NCBI RefSeq assembly: GCF_008831285.2 | Contig: NC_045142.1 | Span: forward strand, 13,530,716-13,594,715 | Direction of reading: 5' to 3' | DNA from: Nymphaea colorata | Taxonomy: Eukaryota > Streptophyta > Magnoliopsida > Nymphaeales > Nymphaeaceae | DNA length: 64,000 nt | Part shown: in pieces, positions 12,025-24,867 of the stretch | Position numbering within the stretch: the first letter of the stretch is position 1 | Layout of the letters: every line of letters starts with the position of its first letter | The notes under the pieces: generated by a model | Told to the model about the DNA's origin: nothing | The model's input: the letters and a program-made list of their open reading frames with translations, nothing else | The model's database searches: none | Position numbers and translations under genes: made by a program

Positions 12025-12639
12025 TCTCTGATCCTAACTCACATAGGCCTCGAAGCAACTCTAAACCGAAAGGCAAAAGGGAAGGACAAATGTTTCATTA
12101 TTTCAGCCTCTCACTCAAGTGGTGGAACCACTTCAATTAATCCAAAAAGGTTTAAAGGGGTTTGAGCATGGGGGTGGACTACATAGGATTTTGGCTACAA
12201 CTTTTTTTGAAAAAAAAAATTTGTTGCATGTTATATTCTGGAAGAAAGCACCAGTGGTAGAACTAGAAATTTTGAGCTTAAGAACAATAATTTTAAAATG
12301 TATATCATTAGGGGCCAGAAATGAAAACTGATGACCATATATTTTAACCCACCATCGCGAAAATAAAGAAAATTTGTGGTTGGTGTAGGCAATTCCGAAC
12401 AGCAGCCCATATTCTTTTATTTTCATTCATAAAGGGGTGTGTGTGTCCATATATATATATATATATATATATATCACGATAGTTATATGTCCAAAAAGAA
12501 AACTTTTATATATTCTTCAGTGACGTTCATGACCTAAAGATGATGACGGTTCTCATGTAACCAAAACAGCCACTGACAACCATAAAATAATGCTCGTCCA
12601 TTGCATGTTCACCTCGGCCCTTGCATTTCAACATCAATT

Positions 12640-13023
12640 TATGTGAATATTAGTGATAATAGGGTATACATTAATAAATAAAAAACATATAAAAATAGGA
12701 TCGACATTCACAATAAACAAACATCGAAATAAATTGCTACTTCACTATACTATATTAATAACAATGTCACTAACAATTTATAAACAAAACCACAATCACT
12801 ATACACAATGTCAACTTAAAAAAAATAATTTTAAAACTTCAAATTACTTACTATTACACCAATCATGCTGCATATCATTTGTTATTGCATCTCTAAGCAC
12901 ATTATTGCTTCCTCAAACTTGTGTTTGTGGTGAACATTCATCATCTTTTTCAAATTGTGCGAGTCGATTATCAATAAGTTCTTCAAATTGTAGTGCATTT
13001 GGATTATTTTCTATTATGAAGTT
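12640..13023 (-). pseudogene. PIF/Harbinger transposase relic, C-terminal part
   Basis: Read on the minus strand from 13031, the frame gives LHNFIIEN, the conserved C-terminal motif of HARBI1-like DDE transposases, then about 60 residues including LRDAITNDMQHDW with one in-frame stop. It is the continuation of the transposase at 14929-16041, from which it is separated by a 1,889-bp hAT-like insertion. The insertion's 8-bp target duplication is inside the LHN codons. Further AT-rich sequence toward 12640 probably includes the element's 3' flank. Confidence 0.75.
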
Positions 13024-13107
13024 ATGAAGAAGAGGGGCGGAGCTAGGATTTTTGTTAGGGGTGGGCCAAACGCTCTAACGAAATATATTATATTACATTA
13101 TATTATA

Positions 13108-13210
<103 letters not shown>

Positions 13211-14509
13211 ACTGTTTGTAACATTAGCACAAAGCGCGATCTGTTCTTAGTAGATAAGGTGCTCTAATTCTGTTACAGTGATGTAAGTGTGAACATTGAG
13301 CATAAAATGGACTTACAAATATTGCAACTCAAAATATAACAAACAAAATACATTTATAAACTCAAAAACCTAAAAAATAAATGTTACTTACCTAAAACAA
13401 ACAGTTTTATATTCTTTCCATGTAACACAATCAGTTTTTGCCTCCATTTTTTATTGAAAATAGTTACATATCATCATTCATTCACATGCACAAAGGAACA
13501 TGAAATTTAAACACGAAAACCCTGAAATTTAAAATAGACAATAAGATTTAAATATATCGAAGTAATCGAACTCGAAACATATCGAAAAACTAAAGGAACC
13601 AGAGTCCTATATGTTCAACAGATCAGATCTAGAGGATGCAAGATTGCATTCTACAGACATTTTCTTCATTACCAGCAGACTATCAACTATGTCGGGGTTT
13701 CTTCTCTTGAATCATATGAATTAAAGCTTTAAGAGTGCGCCAAAACAAGGTTGAATTAGCAATTAGGTTTATTAACTATAACATGCACCTTTTTTCCAAA
13801 ATCAAAGCGGGGTTAAGGCCCCTTCCAGCGCTCCTTTATTCAGCCTCTGGATAACACTCCTAAACAACTTAATTAGTTTTATGACATGATAAAAATAATT
13901 TTTGCTTACAAAAGTGTGGGAGGCAGGTTATTAAGGTTCTTTATGAAAATCAGGTGTTCTCAAAACCGAGTTTTAGTATACCCAGTTTTAATGTTATCTG
14001 AATGCACATGAAATGATTAGTTGAAGGCAAAACTAGGTTTTGCTTCCAAAACCTGGTTTTAAATTATGGTCAAAAGTCATTCAATTACTATAAGAGTTAA
14101 GAACCCATCCGTCCTGGTATGATGATTGCATACATGAATATCTTAATTGTATATACCCAAATAAAACTAAAAATGAACAGAGAAATAGATCAAAACAAGC
14201 AAAACAATTTTATCCGCAACAATGACAAAAAGCGAGTAGGCAACAAGGCATTACCCAGTTTTGCTTACTCTCTGCGCTGTGGGCCAGGGAGGGAGGGAGC
14301 GAGCGATAGAGAGACAACAGGTGCAAGCAAAAGAGAGGGTGGGGCCAGCAATGGCCTGCGTGTGGACCAGGGATGCAGAGACAGGGCAAGGGAGAGACGG
14401 GGCAGGGGCTGGCTCTCGCTGTGGTTCAAAGAGGAAGGGAGCGAGCAAGGGAGACTCATAAAGGACCCGAGAGAGAGGGGCGGCCGGCGAGGGTGGGTAG
14501 GGCCAGAGA

Positions 14510-14770
14510 GAGGGCTCGAGAGAGAGGGTACGGCGAGACGAGAGGGCTAGAGAGAAAGGGCGCGAGAGAGAGGGTACGGTGAGAGGAGAGGGCTAGAGAG
14601 AAAGGGCGCGAGGGAGAGGCTGGGGCGAGACGAGAGGGCTAGAGAGAAAGGGCGCAAGGGAGAGGGTAGGGCGAGATGAGAGGGAGAGGGTAGGGCGAGA
14701 CGAGAGGGCTAGAGAGAAAGGGCCCGAGGGAGAGGGTAGGGCGAGACGAGAGGGAGAGGATAGGGCCAAA
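14510..14770. repeat. 46-bp purine-rich minisatellite
   Basis: A unit of about 46 bp containing GGGCGAGACGAGAGGGCTAG and GAGAAAGGGCGCGAGGGAG recurs about five times, with GGTACGG/GGTAGGG landmarks near 14527, 14573, 14618, 14665 and 14735 and a shortened unit near 14689. A more irregular GA-rich zone extends from 14285 to 14825. Confidence 0.8.
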
Positions 14771-14928
14771 GAGAGAGGATAGGGCCAGAGAGAGGGTAGG
14801 GCCAGGCAAGAGAGAGGGTCAGGCCAAACTAACACTTTTTTATTTTTTAAATGTAATTTTTTTTTTTGCCATGGGCTGGGGTAGGGCCATGGCCCCGGCC
14901 CTCCCCTCCCTCCACCACTGATGAAGAA

Positions 14929-16041
14929 TACAAGCTGTACAATTTTGACTTGGGTGTCAACTGGATATTGCACATGATTTTAAAAATTGGAAATATTCCC
15001 TTCAACAAAGCAAATATTCGTTCTAGTGTAGTATATAAAGATGAATGTCTATAGTTGAATAATTTATAATTATTTTGGATTGGTCATGCACCAAAGTCGT
15101 TGTATTCAGATAAATGATAATGATATTGATGATAAAGAGTAAAAAAACCTACAGTATTAGCATATTCAACTTCAGCCAGATAATATTTTCCTACAAAAGT
15201 AAAGTTATTTTTAATTATTATAAATGACAGATTATAAATCATATGACTTATTTAAGGTTCAAACCTCACTGAGGTGCCTGTAAAGGATTATGTCCATCAT
15301 ACAATGCACCATATAACAATTTTGCATTTGTTGCACTTCCTTTTCAACCAGCACGGATATAATGGAACACATATCGAAGCCCACAATAGCAAGAACATTT
15401 TGTGATAGAAAAGTCTTTTTGTTTCTCCAATGACATTAAATCTCTATTCTAACATTAAATCTCTATTCTAACGTATATAGGAATATGGGTCCCATCTATT
15501 GCTTCCAAACAATTCTATCATTAAAAAACATTAATTATATAAAAAGACATTATTTAGCAAATTAAACATTGCATGTTTAATTGCCTTAAAATATGGGTAA
15601 AAACATGGTTCTCCTCCTCTAATCTTTAGAGGGCCTCATATATTCATGGACAATGAAAACTAATTTTGGTAAAATTAAGTTTAAGCATTTGCTGGCTATT
15701 TCTACTCAATGTTGAAAATCATGTTGAATTCTTTGATTTCATAAATGATGCTCCATAATTAGCAAAAATATAACAAGTTATTCTTCGTCTGATATATGAC
15801 ATAAATCACTTATTAATCCTCTAACTTGAAATATCTCACACAATCTTATGTAAGTTTCATGTTTTATTCGCAAAAGATCGTAAGAGTTATGTGGGTAACC
15901 ATAAATACAATCATAGACAAATCGTCGACCAATATTTCTCCTATGATGGACAATGATGCTATGTTGTAGTTGTCTCATGCAAATAAGTACAATAACTATT
16001 GTCGCTTGAAAAATAATCATTTCTTGCACACAAGTTCTCAT
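14929..16041 (-). pseudogene. PIF/Harbinger DDE transposase relic, N-terminal and catalytic part
   Basis: The frame starting near 16041 reads RRNIGRRFVYDCIYGYPHNSY and LCEIFQVRGL, the conserved N-terminal region of HARBI1-like transposases, and stays open to 15778. Further down, in other frames, come CLEAIDGTHIP (first catalytic Asp) at about 15474-15506, and VGFDM with a downstream RAG*KGSATN block (second catalytic Asp region) at about 15335-15385, where the usual Trp codon is a stop. Frameshifts and stops break the protein in several places. The last codons before 14929 lead directly into the C-terminal part at 13031 once the hAT-like insertion is ignored. The family cuts and pastes DNA with 3-bp target duplications; element termini were not identified. 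Confidence 0.8.
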
Positions 16042-16543
16042 TCCTACTAATTACATATGAGAAATCAATAATAAATGATCCATAAACTTAGTAAATAAAC
16101 AAAATATTACTATAAAGTCAACTTACATAAAAGATGTTAATCATAACATAAATTAATATACATAAGATAAAAGGAAAACATATTAACTCAATTTACATAA
16201 ACCAATATACTAAAAAAACTAGCATAAATATCATAACACAATTACTCACTCTACATGATTAATAGAAATTATACCTAAAAGTGCATAAAACAAATAATAT
16301 GGAATCAAAAAATGAAATATCAAACTAACAAAATTAACTTTAGCATGTGTAATAAAAAAATAAACGTACCTAATATCCTCTAATTTTTGCAATGCAACCA
16401 CTCAGTCTTCAACTATGGTTGACCACGAAAGAATGTGGTTGCTTGTTGTGAATCTGACAAAAATAAAATAGCTTTCATAAAAGTATATGAAACAATTCCA
16501 CCATTTCTAAATAACTCAGATACAATGCCACTAGCTTGTTTTG

Positions 16544-16930
16544 TCAAACGATATAGAGTATCAACATTAAAAGCTTGTACTTGTTAATTAGACTACTTAT
16601 CACATCACAGATCGAAGCATCTCGTGATGACTTTCTCTTCCTACATGTTCTCATTGATGATGAAGGTTGGTCGCCTAATGAGTTACTGGTAGAATCGTCA
16701 AAGTTATTTGCTTGAGATACTTCCTCATCTAATGGAATAATAGGTGGAACTTCTGTTGATAGTATTAGTATATTTGAATATGCATTTCTATGATTAACCA
16801 TAACAGTACATTTACCCCATATTTTTGGGGCATACTCATAAAATTTTCATGTAGATGGCCTTTTGTACTTCTTTCTATCTGCTTATCTTTTTACATAGTC
16901 ACCCCACATATTATTGTGAGCTAAGACCAC
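16544..16930 (-). pseudogene. Possible Harbinger ORF1 (Myb/SANT-like) relic
   Basis: An 85-residue minus-strand open frame starts at 16801 and includes a polar Ser-rich stretch and CRKRKSS. Upstream codons (about 16805-16930) read DYVKR, ADRKKYKRPST, KFYEYAPKIWG with stops. PIF/Harbinger elements normally carry such a Myb/SANT-like DNA-binding protein next to the transposase, and the position and strand fit. The identification rests mainly on this context. Confidence 0.4.
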
Positions 16931-17903
16931 CTTATTGTCTTCATAGCATCCAAATCCACTAACACATTTCACTCATAACAGTTATATTTGGTCTAGCACA
17001 CTTTAATTTGTTTTTTATTTTTTCTACCATATATTCCTCACCATATTTTCTTATCATCGATCTCTCAACTTCCTTCATGACTACATCTCCCTCCATTAAT
17101 TTTTACATTGAGAATATGAGATTGTTCTAATAAGCAATCAAATTAAAATTGTTCTTGCTCATCACTCCACACTAGTCTTTTTGTCTTTTTCAATTGTACT
17201 TTTATTGTCTCCCATTACTATATAAATTTAATATTGCATGTATTAGAAAAATAAGTATATCACCTCAAACACAACAAGTTACCATCATCAATAAAACGAA
17301 CATACAAAAAAATATAGACAATGCATTTGTGAAATTGTCTATTATAAGATATGCATATAACATAGATAGCTTGAAAATCCTTTATACACAAAGTCAACTA
17401 TAAAAGTGCAAATTAATATAAGTAAAAGAAAGGGAAAAATGAGTGCCAAAAGTTGAAATTTGGACTTGCTTAGCACTAGAAGAAGAAAAAATAGCAAGCA
17501 AATAAAAGATTCCAACTTACACTAGTATATAAAAGCCCGTGGCCCTTTTCTTGGCCCGAGCTGGACCTGATGCCTACACTTTCTCACCAAGGATGCCTCT
17601 TCTTCTATATACGTAACTTAGATGTTGACCTAGTAAGAGGGTCATTGTAGATTTTTTTAACCCCTTATATACGTAACTTGGGTGCTTATTACAGTAGGCT
17701 TCAACAGAGGCCTAAGCTATTGTCCCTGAGTTTGATCCTACTGCCTTCTAAAATATGCATGACACCAACTCAACAGGTGCTTTAGTCAAGATATGCATTG
17801 GTGCTTGCTTGTGTACATTGGATGTTCAATTCCTTATTTTAGCCTATTACATTGGTGCGTTAAGCCTAAATCCTGCCTTTTCCATTCTTTTAAAGGGAGT
17901 AGG

Positions 17904-18296
17904 TAGGGATGTCAACAATCAGATTTGAATAAGCTATATCCTTCACCGTATCTGTTTTTCCGAATATTTGTATATTCAGATTCACATTTGGATTTGAATA
18001 CAAACATAGGAAAGTCATATCTGAATCTGGAATTCGATTTCACAATCTAAATGTGACCCGAATCTGATTGGCCATTTTTAAAAATGCAAGAGTATTAGAT
18101 ATAGGATCTTTGTTTCAAAATAAATCTGATCCGAATCCAATTGGGTGTTTATGTATGATCCGATCCGATGTTATTTATTAAATTCGAATATAATTCGATT
18201 TCTTAAATATCAGATATTAAAGGTTTTTGTCATATTTGATTTTTCAAAACAATTTAGTCAGGTGTTTGATCTAAATTGGATACACTGATATCCTTA
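17904..18296. mobile_element. TAGGGATGTCAAC-type hAT-like element
   Basis: The 393-bp unit begins TAGGGATGTCAACAATC and ends with a sequence reading TAAGGATATCAGTG on the other strand. GGAGTAGG (17896-17903) and GGAGCAGG (18297-18304) flank it, an 8-bp duplication with one mismatch. The interior is full of GATTCGAAT-like and ATCCGAT-like words, as in the copy at 34.04-34.36 kb. Confidence 0.65.
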
Positions 18297-18300
18297 GGAG

Positions 18301-18515
18301 CAGGGGCAAAGATAAAGGGGGTTGGCAGGGGCCATGGCACCCCCACTTTTGTTTTGAAAAAAAAAAAATTTACAGATTAAAATATTAAAAAATGTGTTTG
18401 GACCATAGAACTTTTGAAAAGTAGATGTTGGCCCTAATAAAAAAAAATTCAAAAAATTATGTTTACTATGTCATGTAACCGGTTTCCACAAAAAAAAATC
18501 CTAACTCCGCCCTCG
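18301..18515. mobile_element. hAT-like MITE of the GGGGCGGAGCC family
   Basis: The left end starts CAGGGGCAAAGATAAAGG and the right end reads CGAGGGCGGAGTTAGGAT on the other strand. The interior holds the GGGGCCATGGCACCCCCAC block and AT-rich filler typical of this family. A partial sister copy follows at about 18638-18780. It directly abuts the preceding element. Confidence 0.55.
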
Positions 18516-18789
18516 ATGAAGATGTTGGCAACATGGTAAGGCTCAGGCGACAACATTTCGAACCTTCACACCTTCCTAGAAAGCGATTAGTGAGTATAGT
18601 GTTGCCCTTACCATTGGCTCGCCTGACACTCATATAGGTTTGCATGGGCCCTAGCCCCACCTCATTTTTTTAAAAAATTTACATGTTACTTTAAAAAAAT
18701 TCATATAAATTTTAATTTTGAGAAATGATATTTCAACCTTAATTAAAATTTAAAAACTTTAGTGCTAGTTCTGTCCTTCCCACCACATC

Positions 18790-20320
18790 ATTGACATTGC
18801 TGTCACCCTTGTCCAGACTAGGCAGTTTCACCCCCACCTTAGCTGTCCAAAGGGGACAACCTGTCCTTGCCATCAGAGGAGCGAGCCATTTTTTTATTTT
18901 CTCTAAATTGAATTAAAGGGATAATTTCATCATCTAGATAAAATTTTTAATATTTGTCGAATACAGATTGTTTGGAGAAATAGGAGGAAACTAGAGAACT
19001 TCTGTGATGTTTCCAAATAAGCAGGCGGTGATAGTCGATCGCTCATTTGTCGAGCTGCGATTTACAATTTCTTAGAATTAAAAAAAAAAATAAAATTGTT
19101 TAAAGATGAGATGCATCTATTAGCGACAGCTAAACGCAGGACTGACGATTACGAGCCTGTCAACAAGGCTTTCTTCCTTTTCTTAGAAAAGATTGAAAAA
19201 AAAAAAAGACTGAAGATAAAAAGTTGAATTTGCACCAAAAAAAAAAAGAATCAAGAATATGCTAGAAGAAAATATCTAACATAATAATAGATGTCAAAGA
19301 TGAGCATAAAGCCAGGTGGCCTCGATCCCGACTTTTTGGAAAGCGCGTATCGCATCTTCGAGCTGCATAAACTGCGACGCAGGGTGCACCTCAGGGGTGC
19401 GAATACGACGGCCGAAACCGATACAACTTGGATCGTAGAAGCACCTCCAGCCGTAGATGCCAGCGCCATTCCAGTCTAACATGACGTAGAAAATGGAGAT
19501 TGTGCTTTTATAATGGTTCTAACCAGATCCAAGCTTCAATGATGTCATCAAAACCCCATTTTTTACGGACAAAAAGTCTCAAAGTGTCAATCATTCCATT
19601 TATACTTTAGAAGGTGTCTTTGGCTTCTCCACGGGGGAAATGAATGTACTCTTTGTAGACGATCAGACTCGTCAGATTCAACCTTCCAACATTTTTTCTG
19701 CAACTTCACCGTTGCCACGCCTTATCAGTTATCGGCAATAAATGGGTGGCGATTCTGGCAGGCATGTGGATGTGATGCCGTAAAAGGAGAAAAAATAACC
19801 GACGAAGGAAGGACGTTGACGATGCTGAGGTAGATTGCGGGGTCTCATTCAGCTCCTTCATCGGTTCTTGGACGGTTTCTGGGGAGGGAGACGAGAAGGG
19901 GTTCTGCCTCTCCGTCTCCGGTTCCTTTCGTTAGTCGCGGAAGGCAGGAGAGAGAGAGAGAGAGATCATCCTCTTGATTGCGAAGGAAGGAATATAATAT
20001 TATCTGTCCAACGACGAAAAGCAGCGTCGGCAAGATAGTGAGGGGAACGATCCTCTTTATTGTGAAGAAAGGAATGTAACATTGCCCCGTGCAACGATGA
20101 AACGCCGCGTCAGCAAGTGAGAGAGAGAGAGAGAGAGAGAGGTAATGGTGGAGGTGGTCTGATTGGAGATAGTTAAGAAGGAGACTCCGGATAAAGTCTT
20201 AAACGATCGCCACCAATCTGACAGATACGCGTCTCTGCTCTCCTTTGGCTGAGAGTATCTGTCCATCTCCTTCGCAGTGTCTACTCGTCCTTACGGTCCT
20301 TCAGGGCAGGAAGGCAGGGA

Positions 20321-20355
<35 letters not shown>

Positions 20356-20380
20356 GAGGAGGAGGGGGTGCTGAAGAAGA
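18790..20380. other. Upstream region and probable 5' UTR of the PLC gene
   Basis: No coding gene is supported. A GC-richer island near 19300-19485 has open frames on both strands that I do not recognise. GA repeats occur at about 19950-19966, 20119-20142 and 20320-20355; the last lies 25 bases before the PLC start codon and is probably transcribed. No convincing TATA box was identified. Confidence 0.5.
20320..20355 (+). repeat. (GA)n microsatellite in probable PLC 5' UTR
   Basis: A GA run, interrupted once by CA, sits immediately before the PLC start codon. Confidence 0.85.
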
Positions 20381-23300
20381 ATGGGGAGTTACAGGATGTG
20401 CGGGTGTTTCACGAGGAAGTTCAGCGCAGGGGAGGTGCGACCACCGGACGAGGTCAAGGATCTGTTCAATCGCTACGCTGATGCCGGCGCAAACGCGATG
20501 ACCGCTGAAGGCCTCCGGCGGTTCCTGGTGGAGGTCCAGAAGGAAGAGGAGGCGGAAGGGAAAACGAAAGCTGGGACGATCATCGACCAGATCCAACAAC
20601 AGAGAAAGTGGCCGCTGCCCAAGTCGCGTCACCCCCATCTTTCCTTAGATGAATTCTACCACTTTCTTTTCTCCCCCGATCTCAACCCCCCTCTGAAAAC
20701 TGAGGTATATACACAGGTCTCCCATGTCCTCCTTTCTTCTTTTTCTTCCCAATCGTTTGACTCTTTAAAATTTCCCTTCTCTTGATTAAATATTTCGTAT
20801 GCTTCACGTTCGGAACTCAAGAATCTCAGTGAACCATAGACATTAAACATCACTATCCTTATAGATGGTTCATTACCTTGCTCCAAATCATTCTGCAATG
20901 TTAGTTTTTTCTTTGATGTGTCACCCTGAACTACTTAGGGATATCATGCTCAGTGGATTAGAAGGCCAATTCTGACCATATTTCCGTTTAGCTGATTTTC
21001 TTACATTGATATTATATTTTGCAAGTCCAGAAAAGTAATCACTGTCATTGACCATATACTATGGAATGCTGATGCTCTTTGTTTTATGCTGCTTTTCAGG
21101 TTCATCATGACATGACTGCTCCCTTGTCTCACTATTACATATTCACTGGTCATAATTCCTATTTGACTGGAAACCAGTTAAATAGTGAGTGTAGTGATCG
21201 TCCCATTATAGAAGCATTGAAGCGAGGTGTACGAGTGATTGAACTAGATCTGTGGCCTAATTCCAAGAAAGACAACATCCTTGTTCTTCACGGAAGGTCT
21301 GGAGCTGTTTTGATATGCTTTTACGATCCTTCTCTGTTAATTTTCTTTCAATCAGGGTAGAGGTATAAAACTATCCCTTGCAAAAGATTGTTTCTGTTGA
21401 AAATGCTGTTTGGATTCTGAGTCGGTGGTATAGACATCAAGGATAAAGTTAACAAGTCAATGGTAAAAATATTTATGCTTTCCATTTTCCTGTAATTTGT
21501 TTCATGTTGGCGTTAGGGGAGCTGTTCTTTTTTATCGTCATTGGCTGCCCAAAATTAGCTCGTGAAGGCACAAAAAATAGTATAACAGCTCATGTATGAT
21601 GTTTCTTTTAATTATAAAGTATGCGCTTCTTGAAACAAAGTTGGAGACTTGAGGTCCAATTTTCAATATAGTGCCAAACCTTTTTCTTCTTTTTCGTGAT
21701 TCCTGAGTTGTGAAGAAGCAATTTTGTAACAGACATGTAAACAAATAAATGAGTGTAATGTCATTTTACTGATTTTTCGATCTGTCGAAAAGTCATGTTT
21801 TGAGCTGATGTTTCAACAAATAAATCAGGGTGTAATAGTACACTTTATTCCAACAATATACAAAATCCTTATGGTATGTAAAGAATTATTCTTTTGTCCT
21901 CCGCCTCTCCTTCTTTAACCTCTTTGTGTAATAATTTCTTATTCTAATTTCCAAAAACTCATTTTTTTCATCTTTAGAAAGACTATCTGCAACTAGATTG
22001 GATGGAAATTTGCCATATTGAGCTCCATCCAACCTGGTCCCCTTTTTCATTTTCCTCTTTTATTCTTATTGTTTCCACTAATTCCTACATACAGCTGTAG
22101 GCTGTAGGAGTATATACTGATATATGAATACACATTATTTTCTGCAGTTCTTGGTCAATCTGGATGCAAATGGGGGGAAATTAACCATGTTATCTACGCC
22201 ACCCCGTCACCTGTTTCCTTTTGTTAACTGATTATGATTGCTTGCACTAACTCCTATATATAGCGTATCCAGCAGGTAAGGGTTTGGTGTCCATGAGAAT
22301 GTGCTGCTAGCTGGCTATTTCAATCTTTAGGGGCATAGGAAGTATTTCATCAAGGGGTCTTGATTCATCTCGTTCTTTTGCCAGTCTCCCTCCTTATATC
22401 AAAGAAACTAAATTCAAGTTGGGATTATTGAGTGAATGGGGATGGGAATTACTAGACTTTTATGGTTTTTTAGATCCACTAAGTTGCTTGTTTTGCGAGG
22501 CTTTAGGTTAGTTGTGGTATGAATTTGAAGAGGATTTGGTCTTTGCTTGGCAAAGCTCAAGCTATGAAAAATCAAAGTGGCCCATCAGTAAAGTAGCAGT
22601 ATTTAAGTGAAAACAACTCGCAGCATAGTTTTATACTCAACAGCAGGTACTAGTCATGTTTTAACAAGCTCAGGTCATCCCTGTGCTAGTCAACTGACTC
22701 TGCTGAAGCTTGGCCTTCTTGCATAGATGAGTTGAGTCCAAGATCAAGCTTTGTAGTATGACCCACAGGCTGCGTGGCTGGATTAGTTAATAAATATGTG
22801 AATGCAATTTAGTATTTTTCTTGAGGTTTGTGGATATTGGCATTCTTGAAATATTTTCTATTAATTTTTCATGTGAATTAATGAATGCAAGTCAATTTCT
22901 TAGTTGGATTATTTATTCTTGTATTCAATTAAAATGATAGTGATCTCATTTTCCTCTAATCTAGGACTTTGACAACCCCAGTGGAACTTATCAAATGTCT
23001 GAAATCCATTAAGGAATATGCTTTTTCTGCTTCACCGTATCCTGTCATAGTAACCCTTGAGGACCACCTTACAGCAGACCTCCAGGCCAAAGTAGCTCAG
23101 GTGACGTTATATTTTTTGGGTCATTTTCAGGGCTGTGCTTCCTTCCATATGATGGTCTTCCCAATTTACTTAAGGCTGCTTGCTTTGTTATTTTTCTTAA
23201 ACAATTTGTTGCAGATGGTTACTGAAACATTTGGTGATATGTTATTTTACCCTGAATCTGGATCTTTACAAAAATTTCCTTCACCTGAATCCATGAAGAA

Positions 23301-24819
23301 TCGGATTCTGGTATCAACCAAGCCACCAAAAGAATATTTGGAAGCTAGCAGTTTCAAGGATAATGGATCACAATCACAAAAAGGAAAAGAGACAGATGAA
23401 GATTCTTGGGGGAAGGAGGTTCCAGATGTTAAGGAAGAAATTGAATCTGATGCTAAGGTGCTTTGCTTGATTTATTTGATTCTTTCCCCCTTTTCATTGA
23501 TCACATTTTGATGGTAGCATACTTATGTTTTCATGGACTTCCAATACAATGTCAGGAAGACGTGGATACATTTCAGCTGCATCCTGATGGGGATGATGAA
23601 TATGATGACAACAAGCTCAACCAAGGGTTGCATAAAGGTGTCTCTGAGTACAGACGCATCATTACCATTCATGCAGGGAAGTTGAAAGGAGGGATGAAAA
23701 ACTGGTTAAAAGTTGAAGAGAATGTTGTCAGGCGTCTTAGCTTAAGCGAGCAAGAACTTGCAAAAGCTATAGCCACTCACCCAGGCGACCTGGTCAGGTA
23801 AACCTTATTCAAATGTCAAATGAAGTTTCTTCAGAATAATACTCTGTTAATTCTATTTCTTGGTGTTACTCTATTCAAGGAAATGCAGCACGAAGATCTT
23901 CAATAGTTGCTTCTTATTATGTATATAATACTTGCCATTTCAAACCTTTCTTTTTGTATCAATTTTACTCAGTTTCTTGTGATTTATTACAGAAGAAAAA
24001 AAATTCCAGACTCCTTTACTGGAATTCTCTTTCAGGTGTTGCTTATATATCCTGTTATCCTTATAATTTTATTTATCTTAGGTTTACCCAGCACAATTTA
24101 CTGAGAGTATACCCAAAAGGCATTCGTGTTGACTCCTCAAACTACAATCCTCTAATTGGATGGATGTATGGAGCTCAACTAGTTGCTTTTAATATGCAGG
24201 TGAGTTTTCAACTTGCTTCCTATTGTTTTTTAACATTGGTATTTTCCTTGTACTTTTCTTTACTACCTTTGTTGATAAATAATGTGTTGACTCCTTGAAA
24301 TCTAACAAATATTTTCCCATCAACTGCTCCCTATGTTTTCTTCCTATATTACCTTGGCCTTATAACTAGAAAATGCAAATATTGAGATGATGGCATGAAC
24401 AACTCAGAGCTATACTAATTGGAGTATTTAGTGCCAGAACCATGTCACTTGCATGTAGGATGTGGTTTGGACCTGGATACAGATATAGACCAGCTTTTAG
24501 GGATTTAAGGCATATAAGAGTAGGATATGGTCATGCAAAAATGACAAACAATCTATTCATGAATTATATGGAGCTGTTAGCCTATTACAGTAATGCAAAT
24601 GCATAAGATGGATAACAATAAGAAAAACTAAACGAACTCATGTTATTCAATTAAGGGAACACACACACCCACGTAGAGGCACAATGGCAGCCTATTGCTA
24701 TACACATGCCAAGAGTCACATGGACATGCATGGACACCTGGTGGTCATGGGGGAAATAAAGTAAAGAACACAAAAAAGGAAAAAGAATGAAAACCTGGTT
24801 GTATCCAGATTTGCTTTCT

Positions 24820-24867
<48 letters not shown>

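Noticed and set aside
12653..13027. 124-residue plus-strand open frame
   Set aside because: It is the shadow of the minus-strand Harbinger C-terminal relic, which shows recognisable LHNFI and LRDAI motifs in the other direction.
14119..14973. Long open frames on both strands in the GA-rich zone
   Set aside because: They are low-complexity Arg/Glu/Gly or Ser/Leu/Pro strings produced by the 46-bp minisatellite.
21538..21744. Minus-strand open frame in PLC intron 2
   Set aside because: No family resemblance, and AT-rich intronic composition.
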